Positions 23,401-32,888 of a stretch of DNA of 64,000 nucleotides are shown piece by piece. The position numbers and the translations under genes were made by a program. The notes below the pieces were generated by a model that was given only the letters and a program-made list of their open reading frames with translations, searched no databases and was not told where the DNA came from. This DNA comes from Anniella stebbinsi. Lineage: Eukaryota > Chordata > Lepidosauria > Squamata > Anniellidae. Every line of letters starts with the position of its first letter. The stretch's first letter is position 1. The stretch is from assembly GCA_029215795.1 (NCBI GenBank), contig JARDYH010000002.1, positions 365,020,973 to 365,084,972 of the forward strand. Direction: 5' to 3'.

Positions 23401-24616
23401 GTGGGTCAAGCAGCCCACCCCGTGCCACTGAAGTGAGCCTGCTGTCCTCACGTCAGGTGCAGTAGGAGGGGGGCACTGCCCAATGCCAGATTAAGACCCA
23501 CTGAGGCCCTAAGCCCTGTCGAGATTCAGAGGCCCCATACCATAAATAAAGAGGAAAAGTGTGTTGCATTATAATGAAAGGGAACCACCCAGCTTGTAGT
23601 TGGGGGAGCTTATAGTTAAGCAGTGCTGGATATCCAGCTCTGAAGATGTGTTTAAAAGTACTAATCAAGTTGATTTGAACCTCTTTTAAGCTGGCTCTGG
23701 TCTGCGCTCATTGCCTCCAATACTAAATGCTGCATTGCCACGCTGTCTCTACATAAAAGCAACTGTGCTGAAAGTCACACCAGACTTTCCAACTTATTTA
23801 AGCCAAGGCGATTTCAATTACAATGCATCTTATTTATCTCCGACATATTTACAGGCCCCTCGTAGGAGGCCCCAAGCCACAGCTTCCACAGCTTGTTTCT
23901 AAATCCGGCACTTGCACGGCGTAACCACGATCCTTCTACCAGTCTGATCCCTTCTGTATGTGAAATGGCAGAGGCGGGGGTGGGGGTGGGGGTGGGGGTG
24001 GGGAAGAGCCAGTATCCAAGGTCGGGCATCTGCCGAGGGGCCACACCATGCCGGGGCAAGATCCCCCTGGAGCCGCTCCTCCTCTTCACGACTGCAACCT
24101 GCGTGTTCACCTGCTTCTCTGACCCAGGCCACGGTGAAGGAGCAGCAGGAGGGACCGCTGCCCATTTGCCTCCTCCTTCTCTACCTGTCAACGAAGCAAG
24201 CGGGAGCAGTGATGGGAAAGGGGATGAGCAGCAAGAACACCTGGCAACGATGGCAGTGAGAAGGTAGACTCGTTGAGGGAGAGCAGCCATTAAAGGTGTC
24301 TTGCTCAACGGTCCCTAACACCTGGAGCTGCATTGCAGGGCTGTGGGCATCCTCTGGATCTTTGCGTCAGGCAGCAAAATGTCTTGAACTGACACTGGTA
24401 CAGTTAGGGTTTTTCAGGTGTCAAAGTCAAATAAGAGATCCTTATCCCCCTCACCTGCCTTTCCATCCCTGAATTATTCCATGGGTTTGCTCCTTCCTTT
24501 CCTCTTCTCCTGAATTCCACTTTATCTAAGAGACTACCTAAATCAATTCCAGAATCGGGAGCTGCTCAGGCGGTCTTGTCATGAATTAGGATCAATTCCA
24601 AATGCAGATTTATCAG
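20474..24616. other. intergenic, sparse features
   Basis: It contains a G-rich run at 23975-24003 and a probable LINE scrap at about 22190-22330 (ATGGAGCTGTACGCAGTTC...CTGAAAACACACTTGTTT). A pair of weak inverted ends CCTGTCTATACGG (22552) and GTGTATAGACA (about 23170) may mark an old MITE. No gene is seen. Long frames such as 23814-24308 minus have no family resemblance. Confidence 0.5.
23975..24003 (+). repeat. (GGGGGT)n run, quadruplex-capable
   Basis: Five consecutive G-tracts of at least four G separated by single T. This fits the canonical G-quadruplex rule on the + strand. Confidence 0.95.
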
Positions 24617-25250
24617 TAGGGATGTGTATCGTATCGTTAAAATGTATGATAACGATACAATAAGGTCGTTATCATGCATGTTTTTAACAATGACGATACG
24701 ATAGAAATCCTACGATAATCATCGGAGACGATAATTTTCGGGCGATTTTATCGTTTTATCGGACCGCCATATAAATATACCTATAACTTCTGCATTTTAA
24801 AAGTTAGAGGCTTGAAACTTGGTCACAGTGCTTCTGGGGTATGCCTAAGTATGTGTATGAAATTTGAGATCGATCCCTCCAACCTTCAATTTTATATGAA
24901 TTTATTAAAAAACGTTTCTGTTCTGACAGATCAGAATGACAGCTCGCCAGACCTGTCAGAACGGAAACGATCTTTAATAAATTCTTATAAAATCGAGGGT
25001 TGGAGGGATCGATCTCTAATTTCATACACATACTTAGGCATACCCCAGCACTGTGACCAAGTTTCAAGCCTCTAACTTTTAAAACACAGAAGTTATAGGC
25101 ATTTTTTTCTTTCTGCCAAAAATATCGTTTTTTAACTATAATTATCGTGAAGACGATACGGATCACCTACGATATGAATGAAGACAATATTTTTTTTGGT
25201 CCAAAATGATGATAACGATAAAAAACGATATTTTTTCATGCACACCCCTA
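24617..25250. mobile_element. AT-rich foldback hAT element (TSD TTTATCAG)
   Basis: Ends are TAGGGATGTGTATCG and TTCATGCACACCCCTA. A perfect 8-bp duplication TTTATCAG lies at 24609-24616 and 25251-25258. The outer arms consist of GATAACGATA / TATCGT words. The inner arms (about 24790-24930 against 24945-25105) are a near-perfect inverted repeat of about 130 bp around a centre at about 24937. It is non-coding: the open frames here are the two arms read in opposite senses. Confidence 0.9.
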
Positions 25251-26486
25251 TTTATCAGCAAGCTGAATGATGAAACTCCAGGTTTTGGGACAGTTTTCCT
25301 CTGACAGTTTCAACTTTCAAGTCCTTTCCCAGCTCATTTGCTTTGATCCCCCCACACCTCTGTGAAAAAACCCACTTCCCTGAAGCAATTGTGATGTGGT
25401 ATCATGTATGAATGAACCAAGATCCGTTCATGATGTATTTTTTCCGATGCGCACGCACACTCCCGTGCACTGGCAAAACACCACATGAAAGAGAGCTTTC
25501 ATCTACAACTCCTCATCCAATGGCATGGATAGGGCTGCTTTGCTGTATTCGATGCGTGCGCTCAGGCACCTCCGCAGTTTAATGGGGGAAGATCCAATTG
25601 GCCTTAAGGAATTAAAAACTGTGGCAAATCGTGCAAAACGCATCTAGCGAGATGAGCAGGAAGCGCAATCTCACTCAGGGATGTTTTCTTGGGCAAGCCG
25701 GGAAATGCCAAACTCCAAAATCTAGTGTGAAAGTTGGATTAGAAGAATTCTTTTTTCCTGTTGCAAACGCAAGGAAGTTTTTACTGCCCCAGACCTGGTT
25801 TGTCACCCCCCCCCCACTCTGTTGCTTTTAAGAGAACCAAGTGGACCAAACAAAAGAGAAGAAAGACACACCGATCTGTTTTCTGAGTTTAGTTTATTCC
25901 TCCTGGGTTTAGACACGGCTCTGTGGTTAACTTCACAATTCCTGCAGCACAGACAAGGTTCCGGTTACTTTGCCCGGCACAGGGCAGCCCATTTCTGAGA
26001 AAGGTGGAGAGTCAGTGCAGATGGCCGAGGCCTGATTCCAGCTTTCTTTTTAAGACCGGGGAAATGAAGACCAGGAATTTTCAGCACATTTACACCAGTG
26101 AGCCCAACTCATGGAGGTTGCAAAGGCGAATGCATCCCGATCATCAGGTGGTCAGATTTGGGTGCAAGTATCAGCAACAGAGTAGGAAACCCAAAGAGAT
26201 GATCCACGAAGCGCAATCCCATGCACCCACGAATCCCATGCACCCGCGAACGTTCCCTGGTGCAAGCTGCGCAGGAGCTGCGTAAGCGCATGGCTATGCT
26301 CTTGCGCATCTCCCATTCATTTCAATGGAGCCGTCCTGGTGGGACTGTGTTGTGTGTGAATTCGCAAGGTTGGATCAAATAATGTGCATTGGTCATCACA
26401 TCTGGAATTGCCAGAGAGGCCGAATTTCTATCTAAGTATCAACTGCTCAAGACAAACGTTAGAGGATGACTATCCCCACAGTCATA
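25251..26486. other. probable P3H2 3' flank, no recognised element
   Basis: It includes the candidate poly(A) signal at 25893-25898. Beyond that I see no repeat or gene. Confidence 0.5.
25893..25898 (-). promoter_or_regulatory. candidate P3H2 poly(A) signal AATAAA
   Basis: Reading the minus strand downstream of the stop codon, this is the first canonical AATAAA I could find. A T/GT-rich stretch (about 25835-25885 on the + strand, read in reverse) follows it, as expected for a cleavage-stimulation element. It implies a 3' UTR of about 1.8 kb containing a MITE and a SINE. A variant ATTAAA at 27677-27682, just 21 nt after the stop, is an alternative that would give an unusually short UTR. Confidence 0.35.
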
Positions 26487-26690
26487 GGATGTTGCCTTAT
26501 GCTGGGTCTGACTATTTGTCCATCTCCTCTGACAGGCAGCAGTACTCGAGGGACTCTGGTAGGGATGGGGTTTCCCCATTACCCACTCTTGATTCTTTGA
26601 ACGGGAGACACCAGAGGCTGAGCCTGGGGTCTTCTGAGTGCAAAACATGGGCTCTGCTTTTGAGTGATGGCCCTTGCCCTATGCAAGCTG
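26487..26690 (-). mobile_element. decayed tRNA-derived SINE
   Basis: On the minus strand the tRNA-like head starts GGGCCATCACTCAAAAGCAG, with AGAGC and a TTTTGCACTCAGAAG anticodon-loop region. CTCCCGTTCAA fits a degenerate B box. The body continues to ACAAATAGTCAGACCCAGCA and TAAGGCAACATCC. This arrangement resembles the tRNA-headed SINE that is abundant in squamates. It lies in the candidate 3' UTR. Confidence 0.65.
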
Positions 26691-26969
26691 CCCGTCTTAT
26701 GCACTTCCTTGGGGCATAGGGCTGGGAATGGGTGGAGACAGGGTGCTGTGCCAGAAGGGTCTTTTGTCTGACCCGGCACAGCCGTCCTCACTTTCAGAGC
26801 CAAATCTCCTCCTTCACCAGGGACAAAGGAATCCAAGGGCAGAAAACTTCTGGATTTAGAGAAGACTGATCTCACATCCCGATGCAAGCGATTCAAAGGG
26901 TTGAATTTGCATGCAGAATCCAAAAGGCTGAACGAGGTTTCTGTTGCTGCTAGTGCAATGAAGGCCTAT

Positions 26970-27193
26970 GCCAGATCTACACCAAGCAGGATATAGCGGT
27001 ATGACAGCGGTATATCAAAGGCAGGGGCCGCACCAAGCAGGATATAGTGGTATATGGCATGTGTCAATGGGCCCCAACAGTTGTCAGTGCGCTTCAATCC
27101 CGCTATAAAGCAGTAGTGCAGCTCCTGCCTTTGACATACCGCTTTCATACCGCTTTCATACTGCTATATCTTGCTTGGCGTAGATCTGGCCCC
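26970..27193. mobile_element. MITE (GCCAGATCTACACCAAGCAGG family), most complete copy
   Basis: Termini GCCAGATCTACACCAAGCAGG and TTGCTTGGCGTAGATCTGGC are inverse. Inside, GATATAGCGGTATGACAGCGG is repeated and inverted (ATACCGCTTTCATACCGC). It sits in the candidate P3H2 3' UTR and could form a long hairpin. The superfamily is undetermined. Confidence 0.75.
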
Positions 27194-27702
27194 AGACTAC
27201 AGAGCAAGATGGGACAGAAACTACAGGTGATTAAGCTTTCATGCCAGGGGGCTCAGACCTGGCACGTGTCAGAGCAAACAACGCATCTGTGAAAAAGAGC
27301 CGTCCTCACTAGTAAAGACCTATAACTAGCCCCACTAAACCTGAGATTAGAGGCATGGCGTTCCAAGGCAAAGCAGGCGGCTTTGGGGAAATACAGGCCT
27401 CTGGAATGCTTCTGGCACTGCTCAGCTATCGCTATAAATGGGCTACAGCTTAGAACGGGGCCCCAGGTATGACAACTTCGAAGGACCAGCAGGAGATCCA
27501 CACATGACTCATGTACGGGAGCAGGGGGTGAGCCGTGCCTAATGCAGCAGCAGGAGGAGGGGCCTGCATGGGGACCCCTCGATCATTCCCGTGAGACCCG
27601 TCCATTAACTTATACCGAGGCTTTGTACAAAAATAAAGGGTTCTGATAAGATTTAAAACAAATATTAAATAAACGTTTTAATCTGCATGTCCTTGGCCTA
27701 GA

Positions 27703-27795
27703 TCATAGCTCATCCTTGGGGTTGATGCCGAGTTCGTGGGGTCCGCGGCGCTCCTGGTCTAAGGCTGAGATGACCTCGTCCGCTTGGATTCGCTC
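27703..27795 (-). CDS. P3H2: P3H2 terminal coding exon with KDEL
   Basis: This is the last coding exon: 93 nt including the TGA stop at 27705-27703, residues 405-434. It starts ERIQADEVISALDQE and ends HELGINPKDEL. The acceptor is cctttcccccag|GAG. The terminal tetrapeptide KDEL is the ER-retrieval signal and places the enzyme in the ER lumen, where procollagen is modified. ERIQADEV-LDQE-G-HEL-INPKDEL is the P3H2 ending. P3H3 ends differently as far as I recall. Confidence 0.97.
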   Translation of the reverse strand, partial: ERIQADEVISALDQERRGPHELGINPKDEL

Positions 27796-28005
27796 CTGGG
27801 GGAAAGGAGAAATGGAAGTTAGGAGCATTTGTGATAGGGCTGGATGTGGAACCGGAGCGGGGTGGGTGGGGCCCAGCCCCTGCTCCAGCCACACTTTTTG
27901 AGGTGATCAAGTTCTTATTTGCAGGGTTTGGTCTGGCCAGCAATGCATGGCAAGCTAGTTAATTGTTCTAAAACAGAAGAGAGAATTTTTCCAACACTTC
28001 TTTAA

Positions 28006-28668
28006 GGCTGTTTCTACACCGGCCTTTTCCCCCAGGGTTGTCCCTGGGTGGTCCCTGGGTGTCCAAATGATGCACAGGGTAGGGTGACCAGATAAATTCC
28101 AGGTCAGGGCTCATGTAACTTTAACAGTTGTAGAGAAAAGGGAATTTCAGCCAGTGTCATTTGTATGCAATTAGTTCCTGGTGAAATTCCCTCTTCACCA
28201 CAACAGTTAAAGTTGCAGGGGCTCTGCCTTCTTTTGTACATGGTCACTCTAGTATAGTGCATGAACCTTTAACTGTTGTGATGAAGAGGGAATTTCACCA
28301 GGGACTAATTGCATACAAATGACACTGGCTGAAATTCCCTTTTCTCTACAACTGTTAAAGTTACATGAGCCCTGACCTGGATTTTATCTGGTCAGCCTAG
28401 CACAGGGACTCCCGGGGGCAGGGGGGATGGGCACTGGTTTTCCCAGGGATGAAGAAACCCTGGGAAAACCTGAGTCTTTGAGTAGCGGGGGTCAGCAGAG
28501 GGAAGGAGCCAGTCTGGGGAGTGTCCAGGGGCATCGTTGGTGGAGGTGGGGTTAGGTGTTTTTTTTTTTTTTTTTAATGTCAGGTGCAACATCCTGTTTA
28601 CTTCCGGGAGTCACGCTTCCTGTTTGCACACAGAGTGATTGTCTACACCTGTAGGTGTAGAAAGGGCC
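28006..28668. mobile_element. TIR element interrupted by a MITE
   Basis: It opens GGCTGTTTCTACACCGGCC and closes GGTGTAGAAAGGGCC. Its interior contains CCCAGGG/CCCTGGG pairs and a T-run at about 28558-28576. A 320-bp dimeric MITE (28080-28399) is inserted in it with an 8-bp duplication of GCACAGGG. It is related in inverse to 16360-16815. Confidence 0.65.
28080..28399. mobile_element. dimeric palindromic hAT MITE (TSD GCACAGGG)
   Basis: It is 320 bp, from TAGGGTGACCAGATAAA to TTTATCTGGTCAGCCTA. A perfect 8-bp duplication GCACAGGG lies at 28072-28079 and 28400-28407. The two halves are inverse copies that meet at GGTCACTCTAGTATAG. It belongs to a subfamily with CAATTAGTTCCTGGTG, shared with 29005 and 41251. 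Confidence 0.95.
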
Positions 28669-29004
28669 TAAGACAGAAGAAACATTGGAAGAATTTTTTG
28701 CAATACATTTGGAGAAAGGTAAGTAGCCCCTGAAGAAATGCAATGGGCATTATAAATGGTTTTTACAGGCCAGAGCTGTAGGTTGTCTGCTAAAACAAAA
28801 ATGTCAAACGATTCAGGCGGGTATATGACTGTCTTGTTGAGACTGACGGCAATTAGACCACTATTTATGTAGCAAGAGTGTAGCAGCCATCTTTTTATAG
28901 AGCTGAGAGTTAAACTTCAAACTCTTTCATGCAGTTCGTCAAAGAGCTCTGTGTGACTCAAAAGCTTGCATATTCTTTCATCAATTACAATTGGTCCAAT
29001 CAGT

Positions 29005-29324
29005 TAGGCTGACCATATGAAAAGGAGGACAGGGCTCACGTAACTTTAACAGTTGTAGAGAAAAGGGAATTTCAGCCAGTGTCATTTGTATGCAATTAGT
29101 TCCTGGTGAAATTCCCTCTTCATCACAACAGTTAAAGTTGCAGGGGCCCTGCCCTCTTTTGTATCTGGTCACTCTAGTATAGTGCCTGCAACTTTAACTG
29201 TTGTGATGAAGAGGGAATTTCACCAGGAACTAATTGCATACAAATGATACTGGCTGAAATTCCCTTTTCTCTGCAACTGTTAAAGTTACATGAGCCCTGT
29301 CCTCCTTTTCATATGGTCAGCCTA
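29005..29324. mobile_element. dimeric palindromic hAT MITE, full length
   Basis: It is 320 bp, from TAGGCTGACCATATG to CATATGGTCAGCCTA, closely similar to 28080-28399. No clear target duplication is visible: the flanks are CAATCAGT and AGTTACAG. Confidence 0.92.
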
Positions 29325-29804
29325 AGTTACAGATACCTCCATATTTTCTTTCAGAAGAGAACTATGACATACATTTGGGGACATTTTCATAGTTAATTCC
29401 CCAAATATACCACAAGGAGGCAGTACCGCTCTACTCTAAGCGATGCCCTCTCTAAAATAGCTGAGAGTTTTCCAGTTGCAAACCCAGTTTCTGTCACTTC
29501 ATGATGCCTATCAAATTTTTAGGAGAGGTTTTGCTGGTCAAAAACATTACCTTAACCCTGTATTGTTCATACCTAAATAGAAATGAGGAATGTTTGGGAC
29601 ATGAAAAACAAAAATCCAGCCCTTTTAGGGTCTCTCTTGACTTTCATAGCATAGAGATTTTAAGCCAGGGCAAAATCTCTGCAACAGATTCTTTTTTTCT
29701 GGAAAAGGAAATGCTGTAGTGACCCCAGACAACCTATTGCATTATAACTGAAGTGTTATATTAAGGAGGGCTCCCCAGCTCTTTAAAAAGATCATGTAGC
29801 TTCA

Positions 29805-30280
29805 TGGAATCATAGAATAGTAAGAGTTGGAAGGGGCCTCTAAGGCCATCATTGAGTTCAACCCTCTGCTCAATGCAGGAATCTACCTCAAAGTATCTTT
29901 GACAGATGGTTGTCCAGCTGCCTCTTGAAGGCCTCTAATGTGGGAGAGTCCATGACCTCCCTAGGTCATTGGTTCCATTGTCATACTGCTCTAACAGTCA
30001 GGAAGTTTTTCCGATGTCCAGCTGGAATCTGGCTTCTTGTCACTTGAGCGCATCATTCCATGTCCTGCACTCTAGGATGATCAAGAAGAGATCCTGGCCC
30101 TCCTCTGTGTGACAACCTTTCAAGTCCTTGAAGAATGCTATCATATCTCCCCTCAGTCTTCTCTTCTCCAGGCTAAACGTACCCAGTTCTTTCAATCTCT
30201 CCTCATAGGGCTTTGTTTCCAGGCCCCTAATCATCCTTGTTGCCCTCCTCTGAACACGCTCCAGCTTGTCTGCATCCTTA
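29805..30280 (-). mobile_element. CR1 LINE 3' end
   Basis: Minus-strand codons include [20 protein letters not shown] and RRLRGDMIAFF. The 3' tail is CTATTCTATGATTCCATG. It is 5'-truncated and lies within the last P3H2 intron in the same orientation as the gene. Confidence 0.85.
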
Positions 30281-30413
30281 GAATCATAGAATTGTAGAGT
30301 TGGAAGGGGCCCATAAGGCCATCGAGTCCAACCCCCTGCTGCTCAATGCAGGAATCCACCTTAAAGCATCCCTGACAGATGGCTGTCCAGCTGCCTCTTG
30401 GAGGCCTGTAGTG
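30281..30413 (-). mobile_element. second CR1 3' end, adjacent
   Basis: It is a 130-bp CR1 3' UTR only, starting directly where the preceding copy is truncated (AGAATCATAGAATTGTAGAG). It is either a tandem insertion or a 5'-end junction into the first copy. Confidence 0.8.
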
Positions 30414-31601
30414 TAGCTTAAACCATTTACTTTACATTTTAGGCTATACAAATAATTAATCACAAGCTAAACCTGTTCCTGGGCAGGACTTCTTCAGACT
30501 GGGTGGGGGCTCACTGTCCTGATTTCTCCCATTTTAAAAAAATCCACGTGCAAACCCAACTACAGCTCCGTTTAGGTGTTTCAGTCCTTGCTGCCCTGTC
30601 TGTCTGAAAGTGCTCAACCAGTGCAGGGTTCTGAATTGCATGGGGTGCCTACGCCCCTAGAACACGCTTCCGCTACAGACCTCCCCCCACAAAAAGATGC
30701 AGAGAGCAGCGGGGCCAGGCAGAGGGGATGCAATGAGGGGGGAGGGTTGCAGCCAATGTGTTTTCCTCTCTCCTTCTCACCTGAAGGCTAGAACGTCTGA
30801 TCAGGACAGAGACTCTAGGGGAGAGGGTTCCAGCCTAGCAGGTGTATGAATGCTCCCCCCCCCCAGTGGAAGCCTCCAGGAACAATTTTACAGCACGATA
30901 AAGTGGTACAGTCCAGGAACACTTTTGCTAGGTTCAGAACTATTTATCCAGACCTGTCCTTATTCATTCATTCATTTGTAAAACGGATAAAAGGTGCTTT
31001 GGGACATATATACAAATGCCCTGAAAGTGGCATACAGTTTGCAATACAAACACAATCAAATCATAACTAGAAGATCGATATCAGAGCCAGTGATGGGCAA
31101 ACATGCAACGTTTGAGCTCCTGGAGACGCTCTGAATTCTTCTTTGGAGCTCGTTTTGCCTTGCTTGTGTTCCCAAATGCGAATGTCTGGTTCTTTGTCCG
31201 TTCGTTTTTTATTGGGGAAAATGCACATTCCACATCAGGAAACGCACATGTTTTCTAATCGAAAATGTGTATTTCTCCCCATAGGCTAAAGCATTAAAAT
31301 GTGACGTTCGTGCAAGCATTCGTTTTGAATGGGAACACACCTCCAGGAAATTGCAAACATCTCCTGAGGATTGAGTTCCTGCTAACGCTCAGGGATACGG
31401 ACGGCACATATTTGCATGATTTACAAGCAGGAGAAAAACCTGTATACCACCCTAATTATTAAAGCATCGGAAAAACAACCACGAGGAGCGGATAAATGAC
31501 CAATTTACAGAGAGGAGGACCGAAGGGCTGCCTTGATAAGATGATCTTCCCCAGTCTCCGAAATGTCGAGAGGGAGGAGGAGGTCAGGCAGTAAAACTCA
31601 C

Positions 31602-31742
31602 CACTTCCCGGTAAAGCGGGTTGAGGGTGAACCACAGGGCGACGGCACAGCGCTGGCCTTTGGTGACTGCTTTCACGCCGTGAGGATTTTCCCCGCCGGA
31701 TGAAAAGCTGACCATGCGCCCACATTTGGGTTTTATTGAAGC
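31602..31742 (-). CDS. P3H2: P3H2 exon (probably exon 14): distal His and 2-oxoglutarate contact
   Basis: This 141-nt exon, phase 0 at both ends, encodes residues 358-404: ASIKPKCGRMVSFSSGG, ENPHGVKAVTKGQRC, then ALWFTLNPLYREV. H378 is the third iron ligand. R388, ten residues later, is the expected 2-oxoglutarate carboxylate contact. The acceptor is tttttaaaccag|GCT and the donor is GTG|GTGAGT. Upstream of the acceptor there is no ordinary pyrimidine tract but an ATT microsatellite. The best branch-point match, TATTAAC, lies inside it about 28 nt from the exon. Confidence 0.97.
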
Positions 31743-31748
31743 CTGGTT

Positions 31749-31827
31749 TAAAAATAAATAATAATAATGTTAATAATAATAATAATAATAGGAAGGAGGA
31801 GATGATAATAATAATAATAATAAGATG

Positions 31828-31860
<33 letters not shown>

Positions 31861-31861
31861 G
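31749..31861. repeat. (AAT)n microsatellite at a P3H2 splice acceptor
   Basis: ATA/AAT triplets with a few GGAAGGAGGAGATG interruptions extend for about 110 bp, ending 7 bp from the exon at 31742. On the transcribed strand it reads (ATT)n and serves as the 3' splice-site upstream region. Confidence 0.95.
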
Positions 31862-31984
31862 GAAGAAGGAGGAGAAGGAGACGACAATTCTCGATGAGTC
31901 CACAGTAGTCAACCAGATGTCTTTGAGAAGCCCACAAGAAGGACCAGAGGGACATGGCACCCATCTCTCCCCCCACCCCACACA

Positions 31985-32218
31985 CAAACAAGTTCCTCAT
32001 CAACTGGTAGGCACCTCCGATATGGGACATCCTATATAGCCATCATGGCTAGTAGCCCTTGATAGCCTTTGCCTCCGTGAATTGTCTAATCCCCTTTTAA
32101 AGCTCTCCACGTTGGCAGACACTGGTAGCTAATTCCATAGTTTAACACCGCAATGTGCAAAGAAATCCTCCTTGTATTTCTACGTCCGATGGTGGGAGGC
32201 TGCTTTTGGAAGCCCACA
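31985..32218 (-). mobile_element. degraded LINE 3' fragment (CR1/L2 type)
   Basis: TCAACTGGTAGGCACCTCC, ATAGCCATCATGGCTAGTAG and AATTCCATAGTTTAACACCG match the 15096-15530 copy with many changes. Confidence 0.55.
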
Positions 32219-32227
32219 AGAACATGA

Positions 32228-32261
32228 ATGTGTATATATATGTATGTATGTATGTGTGTGT

Positions 32262-32294
<33 letters not shown>

Positions 32295-32303
32295 ATATAT
32301 ATA
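32228..32303. repeat. (TATG)n(TG)n microsatellite
   Basis: TATG units followed by a long TG run and a short TA tail. Confidence 0.95.
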
Positions 32304-32319
32304 TTCCCACATTGTCTTT

Positions 32320-32560
32320 CTCCCAGTAGCTCATATTCAGAGGTAGACTTTCTTTGCACATGGAGCTGGGATGGCCTTCTCCTCCTCCAGACATTTGTTT
32401 AATCCCCCTCTACAACCATCACAATTTGGGGAGCAAATTCCATAAACAAAGGAGATATTTGTGCGGTGCTTTACTTTCTTCTGGCTGTCCAAAATCTCCC
32501 ACCAGTTTCACAGGATGACCCTGAGTTCCAGTATTCTGGAAGAGGGAGGGAAACGTTTCC
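32320..32560 (-). mobile_element. degraded LINE fragment, second piece
   Basis: TTTAATCCCCCTCTACAACC, CAAATTCCATAAACAAAGG and AAATCTCCCACCAGTTTCA follow the order of the 15330-15520 part of the related LINE. The piece overlaps in content with the one at 31985, so two insertions are likely. Confidence 0.5.
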
Positions 32561-32888
32561 CTCCATTTTCTCGGCACACCTAACTTGTCTCCAATCCCAG
32601 CCCAGCCCTCTTTTTGTTCCCCTAAATGAAGAAATCCCAAGTGGTTCATTCGATTTAGCCTACAGACTCGTCCTGTCAGCACCAAGCCCCTCAGCAACGG
32701 GTGCCAGGCAATTTCCCCCGAAAACAAAATGTGCGGTGTGCTATTTTGTAAGCTCTTGCTTTGGGAGGAAAAGCAAAGTCATTTAACGAGAAGCTAATTT
32801 GGGGGGGAGTCTGGACCATTCTTACCTTTGTATACAACTCAGCTAGTTTTTGTACCTGGATTTTCTATCTCAAGAACTGACAAAAAAT

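Larger units (their letters stand above)
27796..31601 (-). other. last P3H2 intron, with two dimeric MITEs and two CR1 copies
   Basis: This 3.8-kb intron contains a TIR element interrupted by a dimeric MITE (28006-28668), a second dimeric MITE of the same subfamily (29005-29324) and two adjacent CR1 3' ends (29805-30413). A TGCAAA-rich degraded stretch lies at about 31090-31440. I recognise nothing in 30414-31080. Confidence 0.75.

Noticed and set aside
1..25000. 3' end of a neighbouring gene such as TP63, expected near P3H2 in mammals
   Set aside because: No exon with recognisable homology and splice sites was found. The interval is repeats and unassigned sequence.
26487..26690. Functional tRNA gene
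   Set aside because: The tRNA-like head is mutated and followed by a SINE body. The cloverleaf is not intact.
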